NCBI RefSeq assembly: GCF_032854445.1
Contig: NC_088301.1
Span: forward strand, 3,784,001 to 3,844,000
Length of the DNA stretch: 60,000 nucleotides
From: Liolophura sinensis
Lineage: Eukaryota > Mollusca > Polyplacophora > Chitonida > Chitonidae
Direction: 5' to 3'
Position numbers and translations under genes: made by a program. Shown here piece after piece: positions 29,727 to 41,700 of this stretch (its first letter is position 1; the number at the start of each line of letters is the position of its first letter). Below the pieces are notes generated by a model. It did no database searches. It worked only from the letters and a program-made list of their open reading frames with translations, and was not told the origin of the DNA.

Positions 29727-32700
29727 CTGTTTTTTTTTTATAAAACAACCAATCATCATAATCACAAAGTCTGTGGGTGTGTCTGAACAAAAGATAAATA
29801 TGCTGTATTGTGACTGCATTTAGTAACTGTTTTAACTTGTCCATTCTTTTTATATACAAGCAAAATTTCATTAGTACTTATTTCATAGTTTTTACACACT
29901 CAAAAATTTCAAAGCCAGTTTCTATCGGGGGACACAATGGAACAGAGCTCAAAGAAACTACCAGCACCACACTTTGTTGAGTATTGAGTCAGGCACCTGA
30001 CAAATCTTTTGACAAGAGTGACACTGTTAATGACTGAGTCACTGAATGCCCTTCTTTATTTAGTCTGAGCTTTACATTGGGATAATTTGCTCACTCACCT
30101 CATAATATTTTTGATGAACTTTTGTTTGTCTTCCTTTTGCAATCGTATTGATGGATAACCTTCCTTGTCTACCATAACCTCCAACCATTTGTGGATGTGT
30201 TGTGTGTGAGCCTTGCATACCGACAGTAACACATCAGCCATGTGATCCATCACACCCCGAGGTGATGAACCTCCTATACACTGTAAACAAACAGTACACA
30301 TATACAGTAAACCACCAGCCATGAGATCCATCACACCCCGCGGTGATAAACCTCCTATACACTGTAAACAGACAGTACACACATACAGTGACACACCAGC
30401 CATGTGATCCATCACACTCCGAGGTGATAAACCTCCTATACACTGTAAACAAACAGTACACACATACAGTGACACACCAGCCATGTGATCCATCACACCC
30501 CGAGGTGATAAACCTCCTATACACTGTAAACAGACAGTACACACATACAGTGACACACCAGCCATGTGATCCATCACACCCCAAGGTGATAAACCTCCTA
30601 TACACTGTAAACAGACAGTACACACACACAGTGACACACCAGCCATGTGATCCATCACACTCCGAGGTGATAAACCTCCTATACACTGTAAACAAACAGT
30701 ACACACATACAGTGACACACCAGCCATGTGATCCATCACACTCCGAGGTGATAAACCTCCTATACACTGTAAACAAACAGTACACACATACAGTGACACA
30801 CCAGCCATGTGATCCATCACACCCCGAGGTGATGAACCTCCTATACACTGTAAACAAACAGCACACACATACAGTGACACACCAGCCATGTGATCCATCA
30901 CACCCCGAGGTGATAAACCTCCTATACACTGTAAACAAACAGTACACACATACAGTAAACCACCAGCCATGTGATCCATCACACCCCGAGGTGATGAACC
31001 TCCTATACACTGTAAACAAACAGTACACACATACAGAGACACACCAGCCATGTGATCCATCACACTCCGAGGTGATAAACCTCCTATACACTGTAAACAA
31101 ACAGTACACACACACAGTGACACACCAGCCATGTGATCCATCACACCCGAGGTGATGAACCTCCTATACACTGTAAACAGACAGTACACACATACAGTGA
31201 CACACCAGCCATGTGATCCATCACACCCCAAGGTGATAAACCTCCTATACACTGTAAACAAACAGTACACACACACAGTGACACACCAGCCATGTGATCC
31301 ATCACACCACGAGGTGATAAACCTCCCATACACTGTAAACAAACAGTACACACACACAATGACACACCAGCCATGTGATCCATCACAACCCTGGGTGATA
31401 AACCTCCCATACACTGTAAACAAACAGTACACACATACAGTAACACACCAGCCATGTGATCCATCACACCCCGAGGTGATAAACCTCCTATACACTGTAA
31501 ACAAACAGCACACACACAGTGACACACCAGCCATGTGATCCATCACACCCCGAGGTGATGAACCTCCTATACACTGTAAACAAACAGTACACACACACAG
31601 TAACACACCAGCCATGTGATCCATCACACCCCAAGGTGATAAACCTCCTATACACTGTAAACAAACAGTACACACATACAGTGACACACCAGCCATGTGA
31701 TCCATCACACCCCGAGGTGATAAACCTCCTATACACTGTAAACAAACAGTACACACATACAGTAAACCACCAGCCATGTGATCCATCACACCCCGAGGTG
31801 ATGAACCTCCTATACACTGTAAACAAACAGTACACACATACAGAGACACACCAGCCATGTGATCCATCACACCCCAAGGTGATAAACCTCCTATACACTG
31901 TAAACAAACAGTACACACACACAGTGACACACCAGCCATGTGATCCATCACACCCCAAGGTGATAAACCTCCTATACACTGTAAACAAACAGTACACACA
32001 TACAGTGACACATCAGCCATGTGATCCATCACACCCCAAGGTGATAAACCTCCTATACACTGTAAACAAACAGTACACACATACAGTAACACACCAGCCA
32101 TGTGATCCATCACAAAACGAGGTGATAAACCTCCTATACACTGTAAACAAACAGTACACACATCCAGAGACACATCAGCCATGTGATCCATCACACTCCG
32201 AGGTGATAAACCTCCTATACACTGTAAACAAACAGCACACACACACACACACACAGTGACACACCAGCAGAGTGGTTCACTGTAGCACAGGGTAATGAAA
32301 CCTTCAATTAACAAACTAAAGGGATGGGGATATACCCCATTACAATACTTACTCTACACTTAACAAAGAAGAAAGGATATAATTACCCTAAGCAGCTGAT
32401 CAATGAGGTGATGAGCATTGGATAATGTGACTTCGTGGATTTCAGGACTTGAGCTGCCCGCCATCATGAACTCCCCCTTGAACGATTAAAGAGACAATAA
32501 TACATATAATTTCCGGACATAATACCTTGTTACTCATAACTAACAGCACGACTGATTTTAAGCGTGAAAAACGTATGTCACTTTGTTGTTGTAATTAGGC
32601 CTTCCTGGCAGAATCTTTCAAACTTCCTGGTAGTTTTTCTGTTTTCTTATTAGTAGATCTCCACAGCTAGTTATTTACTACTAGAGATACAAATCTGACC

Positions 32701-35700
32701 AACAGACAGGGCAAGGTTAATTCCATGTGAGAACTGATAATTTCCACGAGGTCAATGCTCACTATGAAAGGCTAAAAGTGAAAAAATGAGCAAAATAAAA
32801 ATGAAAATTTCATACCAAGAAACAGCACGCGGCCTTGACAGTATGGCTTTCTGGCAATGCCATGCCTACAATACCTGCAATATAGAGGAAAGATAACATA
32901 GCAAAGGAAAGACAATAACATTTTGTACTAATTAATAATGACTACGGTTACACATGTGTACAGTGAAAATTACTTCGGTGAACAAAACGAACATGTATTG
33001 CGTGCAGTGGCCTGCCAATGGAGCATGCCTGAATGAACAGAAGGGCCACCAGTATAGACTTTCCGCGAAGGCTTGTTTACACCGGAACAGGAACTTATCA
33101 ATTACTCTTAATAAGCGATTGATGAAAAATAATTTTAAACAATGTATTCAGAGAATTCTGGTAGCTCGCCTGATTAAGCAGTTCATAAAACTGCATAATG
33201 TTCCAAACTGTGATATGTTCAAATTGGCCTCAAAACCAAAATAAAGTAAAATGATTTACACTGACATGCCCAGATATTATTCTCTAATTACACAGTCCTA
33301 AGGTATTGCCTTTAAATCTGCAGAAATGGCCAAAATTATTATACTGTCACAACTATGTTTATCAGATGCGTAAGGATTGAAGAGATTGCAGAATTGTGAA
33401 TTGCGTTTAAATTATTACTGTGGTATCATAATGTCAACTTGTTGATGAACATGTCAACCTGAACTAAAACCAACAACAAAGACACCTGGGATTCCAGCCC
33501 AACCAGTCAGCAGAGCATGCTAAGAGCAGGCCAGCAAGCACACATGGCCCACTCCCTCACCAAAGCATACTGAAAGCGGGCTGGCTAACACACATGGCTT
33601 AGTGAAGTCACCACAGCATACTAAGAGCGGGCCTGCCAAAACTCCTGGCCCACTCCCTCACCAGAGCATACTGAAAGTGGGCTGGCTAACACACATGGCT
33701 TATTGAAGTCACCACAGCATACTAAGAGCGGGCCTGCCAAAACTCCTGGCCCACTCACTCACCAGAGCATACTGAAAGTGGGCTGGCTAACACACATGGC
33801 TTAGTGAAGTCACCACAGCATACTAAGAGCGGGCCTGCCAAAACTCCTGGTCCACTCACTCACCAGAGCATACTGAAAGTGGGCTGGCTAACACACATGG
33901 CTTAGTGAAGTCACCACAGCATACTAAGAGCGGGCCTGCCAAAACTCCTGGTCCACTCACTCACCAGAGCACACTGAAAGCGGGCTGGCTAACACACATG
34001 GCTTAGTGAAGTCACCACAGCATACTAAGAGCGGGCCTACCAAAACTCCTGGCCCACTCCCTCACCAGAGCATACTGAAAGTGGGCTGGCTAACACACAT
34101 GGCTTAGTGAAGTCACCACAGCATACTAAGAGCGGGCCTGCCAAAACTCCTGGTCCACTCACTCACCAGAGCACACTGAAAGCGGGCTGGCTAACACACA
34201 TGGCTTAGTGAAGTCACCACAGCATACTAAGAGCAGGCCTGCCAAAACTCCTGGTCCACTCACTCACCAGAGCACACTGAAAGTGAGCTGGCTAACACAC
34301 ATGGCTTAGTGAAGTCACCAAGCATACTAAGAGCCGGCCTGCCAAAACTCCTGGCCCACTCACTCACCAGAGCATACTGAAAGTGGGCTGGCTAACACAC
34401 ATGGCTTAGTGAAGTCGCCACAGCATACTAAGAGCGGGCCTGCCAAAACTCCTGGTCCACTCACTCACCAGAGCACACTGAAAGCGGGCTGGCTAACACA
34501 CATGGCTTAGTGAAGTCACCACAGCATACTAAGAGCGGGCCTGCCAAAACTCCTGGTCCACTCACTCACCAGAGCACACTGAAAGTGAGCTGGCTAACAC
34601 ACATGGCTTAGTGAAGTCACCAAGCATACTAAGAGCCGGCCTGCCAAAACTCCTGGCCCACTCACTCACCAGAGCATACTGAAAGTGGGCTGGCTAACAC
34701 ACATGGCTTAGTGAAGTCGCCACAGCATACTAAGAGCGGGCCTGCCAAAACTCCTGGTCCACTCACTCACCAGAGCACACTGAAAGCGGGCTGGCTAACA
34801 CACATGGCTTAGTGAAGTCACCACAGCATACTAAGAGCGGGCCTGCCAAAACTCCTGGCCCACTCACTCACCAGAGCATACTGAAAGTGGGCTGGCTAAC
34901 ACACATGGCTTAGTGAAGTCACCACAGCATACTAAGAGCCGGCCTGCCAAAACTCCTGGCCCACTCACTCACCAGAGCATACTGAAAGCTGGCTGGCTAA
35001 CACACATGGCTTAGTGAAGTCACCACAGCATACTAAGAGCGGGCCTGCCAAAACTCCTGGCCCACTCACTCACCAGAGCATACTGAAAGTGGGCTGGCTA
35101 ACACACATGGCTTAGTGAAGTCACCACAGCATACTAAGAGCGGGCCTGCCAAAACTCCTGGTCCACTCACTAACCAGAGCACACTGCAAGCGGGCTGGCT
35201 AACACACATGGCTTATTGAAGTCACCACAGCATACTAAGAGCCGGCCTGCCAAAACTCCTGGCCCACTCACTCACCAGAGCATACTGAAAGTGGGCTGGC
35301 TAACACACATGGCTTAGTGAAGTCACCACAGCATACTAAGAGCGGGCCTGCCAAAACTCCTGGTCCACTCACTCACCAGAGCACACTGAAAGTGGGCTGG
35401 CTAACACACATGGCTTAGTGAAGTCACCACAGCATACTAAGAGCGGGCCTGCCAAAACTCCTGGCCCACTCACTCACCAGAGCATACTGAAAGTGGGCTG
35501 GCTAACACACATGGCTTATTGAAGTCACCAAGCATACTAAGAGCGGGCCTGCCAAAACTCCTGGCCCACTCACTCACCAGAGCATACTGAAAGCTGGCTG
35601 GCTAACACACATGGCTTAGTGAAGTCACCACAGCATACTAAGAGCGGGCCTGCCAAAACTCCTGGCCCACTCACTCACCAGAGCATACTGAAAGTGGGCT

Positions 35701-38700
35701 GGCTAACACACATGGCTTAGTGAAGTCACCACAGCATACTAAGAGCGGGCCTGCCAAAACTCCTGGCCCACTCACTCACCAGAGCATACTGAAAGCGGGC
35801 TGGCTAACACACATGGCTTAGTGAAGTCACCACAGCATACTAAGAGCGGGCCTGCCAAAACTCCTGGTCCACTCACTCACCAGAGCATACTGAAAGTGGG
35901 CTGGCTAACACACATGGCTTAGTGAAGTCACCACAGCATACTAAGAGAGGGCCTGCCAAAACTCCTGGTCCACTCACTCACCAGAGCACACTGAAAGCGG
36001 GCTGGCTAACACACATGGCTTAGTGAAGTCACCACAGCATACTAAGAGCGGGCCTGCCAAAACTCCTGGTCCACTCACTCACCAGAGCACACTGAAAGTG
36101 GGCTGGCTAACACACATGGCTTAGTGAAGTCACCAAGCATACTAAGAGCGGGCCTGCCAAAACTCCTGGCCCACTCACTCACCAGAGCATACTGAAAGCT
36201 GGCTGGCTAACACACATGGCTTAGTGAAGTCGCCACAGCATACTAGGAGCGGGCCTGCCAAAACTCCTGGTCCACTCACTCACCAGAGCACACTGAAAGT
36301 GGGCTGGCTAACACACATGGCTTATTGAAGTCACCACAGCATACTAAGAGCGGGCCTGCCAAAACTCCTGGCCCACTCACTCACCAGAGCATACTGAAAG
36401 CGGGCTGGCTAACACACATGGCTTAGTGAAGTCACCACAGCATACTAAGAGCGGGCCTGCCAAATCTCCTGGCCCACTCACTCACCAGAGCATACTGAAA
36501 GCTGGCTGGCTAACACACATGGCTTAGTGAAGTCACCACAGCATACTAAGAGCGGGCCTGCCAAAACTCCTAGGAGTGGGCTAGCTAGACCTCCTGAACA
36601 ACCCAGTGACCAGAGCATACTGAAAGCCAGCCAGCCAGAATTCCTGCCCCACCCAGGCACCAGAGTATACTGAGAGCCAGGCAGCCAGAACTACTGTCTA
36701 CTATAAAGCCAGCAAACTCTCAAACTGAGGTAGTGAGGTAACCCTTCAGCTTATCAAAATATCTCAATTTAATGTATGCGCAGACGATCACATACTTCAT
36801 ACTGTGAGGAACCTGACACTATCTGAGAAGAGCAGGAAGTGAAAATGGTGAAAAGGAACCTGATTATGCCTTACCTGCTTGGAAAAGTCCCTCTAAACTA
36901 CAAGTTTCTTTTGTGACCAAATGCCTGCATTTCTTTGTCATCTAAAAAAACAAAAAAGAAAGTCATGTTACCTGACAACTGAACTGAGTATGTAAGTGAC
37001 TTCATTAAACAAATCTTTTCTTCCATATCTGATTAAGAAATATGTCAATTTAAAATGAAACAGTGAATATCAATGTAAATAAACTACCCCCCCCCCCCCC
37101 ATCCCCCCTAAAAAACATCTGAAAGTACAAAAGCATTTTTTCAAGTTTATATTTGATTTCATTAATAATTTGATTGTTATTAACCACTATATTCATCAAG
37201 TGTTCACTTATATGATGGCAGTCGGACTGCCAGCAACCTATGGATCACCAAGGACATTTGTTTTCCTCCCACCATAATGCTGGCCATCGTCGTATAAGTG
37301 AAATATTCTTGAGCAAGGTATAAAACACAAAACAAATAAATAAATAAATGATGGTAGTTAGGTTTATGGATGAAGGAAACCGGAGTGCCTAATATACACT
37401 GCCCCATGAGCCATGCCTTTATCGACATGAGTAGGCAGGGTACCTGATTAAGTTTTTACAAAAAATAAATAAAAGTTGCATTTAAATTGAACAGACTAAT
37501 CAACGACGACTATGGACTGATAACTCATGGGCAGATATTTAATAGTTTCTTCTGCTGTAAGAGTTGTAGAAGTACCTGAGCCAGGAAGCCCATGAACTGT
37601 TCCACAACATCTGTGTGCTCCTGAATACCTGTAAGTACACAACAACAAAACACTGGTTCACACCTGAGTATCTCATAGATTACATGTTTTCAATCATACA
37701 CTAACATGTGTTGTGTCAGAAACCAACACTGGTTTATTTATTTATTTTATTTTTGATTGGTGTTTTACGCCGTACTCAAGAATATTTCACTTATACGACG
37801 GCGGCCAGCATTATGGTGGGTGGAAACTGAGCACAGCCCGGGGGAAACCCACGACCATCCGGAGGTTGCTGACAGACTTTCCCACTTACAGCCAGAGAGG
37901 AAGCCAGCATAAGCTGGACTTGAACTCACAGCGAGTTGGTGAGAGGCTCCTGGGTCATTACGCTGCGCTAGCGCGCTAACCGACTGAGCCACGGAGGCCC
38001 ACAACACTGGTTTAACACGTGCAAAACAAAGATACAAAGTTACTACAAGCGGATGGCTGTCAAAAAAAACCAAAAAAACTTACTAAATATATGTAAATAA
38101 CTCAATAAAACAAGGACTTTTAAGGTTACTCAATCATAGTCCTCACTGCGCAGATGCCAATGCCTATACTCACTTCACATCACTGCCACCACTAAACTTT
38201 ATTCCTTTATTTATCTGAATGGTGATTTACGCTGTACTCAAGAATATTTCACTTGAACAACGCTGGCCACCATTATGGTGGGAGGAAACCTGGCAGAGCC
38301 CGAAGGAAACCTGGCCTGCTAACCCTCTCACCTTGGAGGCTGATTATTTCTCTACTCCCCACAGTTCTCACAGAATGTTTCAAGGTTTAGACAAGGCTGA
38401 GACTTTTGTTCTTTCTGACATCACTTGCTGCCTTGTCACCATGACACCTGTTAGCTTGACCTTGCTCAAGGTTTCGGTACAAAATTTGCTAGTGGTGTTC
38501 ATGGGGTATGTTATCTGATTTATTTATTTATTTGATTGGTGTTCTACGCCGTACTCAAGAATATTTCACTTATACGATGGCGCCCAGCTTTATGGTGGGA
38601 GGAAACCGGGCAGAGCCTGGGGGAAACCCAATGTTATTTGAAGTCTATAATTTATTTCTGTAAAAACATGTCAATACTGTAGTTACCTGCCCCTGACTGG

Positions 38701-41700
38701 AATAATGTTAACGTCTTCCCACAAACTGCACTGAATAAGCCTTTTGTTGTGTTCTCCATTTCCTTCTCAGTACTGAACAGTACTATCAGCTGAAATAACA
38801 AACCAAACTCATTATAACAAAACCCACGCCTTTCATTCATCCATCTGCTGTATTTACATTGGGAAGAACATAATTTTGTTCACGTACAGTAAATTTAAGG
38901 TTGAAGTACGATAAACCATCTAAACTTTTGCCCAAATTCTGGGAATAACCTTACAATGTAGTAATATCTGCCCAAAGGCCTGAGCTGACCTGTTTAGAAA
39001 TGTCGAGTATAGCTGCGTAGGGCACAGTCTGGTACATCTCCATCAACATCTGCGTCACCTGGTTACAGATGGGAGCAAAGTCCTCCATCAGTGTCCGTAA
39101 TGCCCTCTTAAACAGTTCACAAACTGCCTGCAAAGTTGGGAATTTTAATGCTGTGATCAATGATATCTTGTCAGATTTTCACAAGTCAATTGAGCCACCT
39201 TAATTTTTTTAATTATGGCAATAATTTATGCTTTGAGGGGTTTGTCAACGTCAGGTCTTCACAGAATCCAGCAAAAAACTTATTATGTTTCTTGTGTCGA
39301 TAAACATAAGATGAAAGATAGAGTTTTATGCTTGATTTAACTACCTACTGTACCCATTTCTTCAACTTGTTCACGTGTTAACCCGGTCTTGTATTAAGCT
39401 AATGCCCTTAATTAACTCTGATTGTTTAACAAAGCACAGCCATGGCTGGACGAAGGAGTGCACCTACTGTGGCACAAAGCCACATTCTTGGCAACAGGTG
39501 CTAGATACAACCCAAGTAAGGGGAGATCACTAAGTCAGTCTGATTGATCCCATCAGTGACTAGTATAATGTCTTAATTAATTGTGTATAGACGAACAAAA
39601 ACAGTTTATTTGGTGACACACTTGACGGCTGTATTCAGGCTTGTTTCACATGATGGCGGTTGAAGAATTAGGGTCTACAGTATCAATGGAAGCCAAGGTT
39701 TAGACTTTTGTTCTTTCTGAGATCACCTGCTGCCTTGTCACCATGACGCCTGTTAGCTTGACCTTGCTCAAGGTTTCGGTACAAAATTTGCTAGTGGTGT
39801 TCATGGGGTGTGTAATCTGATTTATTTATTTATTTGATTGGTGTTCTACGCCGTACTCAAGAATATTTCACTTATACGATGGCGCCCAGCTTTATGGTGG
39901 GAGGAAACCAGGCAGAGCCCGGGGGAACCCAATGTTATTTGAAGTCTATAATTTATTTCTGTAAAAACATGTCAATACTCAGGCTTGTTCCACATGATGG
40001 CGGACTTTCCGCTTGTTACCATGGAGCCGGACTAGCTCATGTTACATAACCAGTAGGGGGTATCGATACGGCCTAAAACTTAGACATTACAACTAGTATC
40101 TAGGCATTGGAATTGATGGGATCAGTGACTAGTATCTAGGCAATGGAATTGATGGGATCAGTGACTAATATCCAGGCATGGGAATTGATGGGATCAGTGA
40201 CTAGTATCTAGGCATGGGAATTGATGGGATCAGTGACTAGTATCCAAGCAATGGAATTGATGGGATCAGTGACTAGTATCCAGGCACTGTTATTGATGGG
40301 ATCCGTGACTAGTATCTAGGCATGGGAATTGATGGGATCAGTGACTAGTATCCAGGCATGGGAATTGATGGGATCAGTGACTAGTATCTAGGCATGGGAA
40401 TTGATGGGATCAGTGACTAGTATCCAGGCATGGGAATTGATGGGATCAGTGACTAGTATCTAGGCATGGGAATTGATGGGATCAATGACTAGTATCCAGG
40501 CATGGGAATTGATGGGATCAGTGACTAGTATCTAGGCAATGGAATTGATGGGATCAGTGACTAGTATCCAGGCATGGGAATTGATGGGATCAGTGACTAG
40601 TATCTAGGCAAGGGGATTGATGGGATCCGTGACTAGTATCCACGCATGGGGATTGATGGGATCAGTGACTAGTATCCAGGCACTGTAATTGATGGGATCC
40701 GTGACTAGTATCTAGGCATGGGAATTGATGGGATCCGTGACTAGTATCTAGGCATGGGAATTGATGGGATCAGTGACTAGTATCCAGACATGGGAATTGA
40801 TGGGATCAGTGACTAGTGTCTAGGCATTAGAATTGATGGGATCAGTGACTAGTATCCAGGCATTGCAATTGATGGGATCAGTGACTAGTATCCAGGCATT
40901 GCAATTGATGGGATCAGTGACTAGTATCCAGGCATTGCAATTGATGGGATCAGTGACTAGTATCCAGGCATTGCAATTGATGGGATCAGTGACTAGTATC
41001 CAGGCATGGGAATTGATGGGACAGTGACTAATATCCAGATATTGGAATTGATGGGATCAGTGACTAGTTCCCAGGCGCGTTAGGAGAATGGGGCTGCACA
41101 GGCTCAGGGGACATAAGCGTCAGGAGAATGGGGCTGCACAGGCTCAGGGGACATCAGCATCAGGAGAATGGGGCTGCACAGGCTCAGGGCACATCGGCGT
41201 CAGGAGAATGGGGCTGCACAGGCTTTGGGGACATCAGCGTCAGGAGAATGGGACTGCACAGGCTCAGGGCACATCAGTGTCAGGAGAATGGGATTGCACA
41301 GGCTCAGGGGATATCAGCGTCAGGAGAATGGGACTGCACAGGCTCAGGGGACATAAGCGTCAGGAGAATGGGGCTGCACAGGCTCAGGGGACATCAACGT
41401 CAGGAGAATGGGGCTGCACAGGCTCATGGGACATCAGCGTCAGGAGAATTGGGCTGTACAGGCTTAGGGGACATCAGCGTCAGAAGAATGGGGCTGCACA
41501 GGCTCAGGGCACATCAGCGTCAGGAGAATGGGGCTGCACAGGCTTAGGGGACATCAACGTCAGGAGAATGGGGCTGCACAGGCTCAGGGCACATCAGTGT
41601 CAGGAGAATGGGGCTGTACAGGCTCAGGGGACATCAGCGTCAGGAGAATGGGATTGCACAGGCTCAGGGGACATCAGCGTCAGGAGAATGGAGCTGCACA

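Noticed and set aside
29305-29743. Plus-strand ORFs of 98-103 codons
   Set aside because: Antisense to the terminal IPO13 exon and its 3' UTR.
30240-32258. CRISPR-like array
   Set aside because: Units are contiguous tandem copies without unique spacers, and the DNA is eukaryotic.
30095-32314. 739-codon minus-strand ORF as a stand-alone Cys-rich repeat protein
   Set aside because: It is the 81-bp array read through; only the last 182 bases (30099-30280) are a real IPO13 exon. No separate start, signal peptide or promoter is seen.
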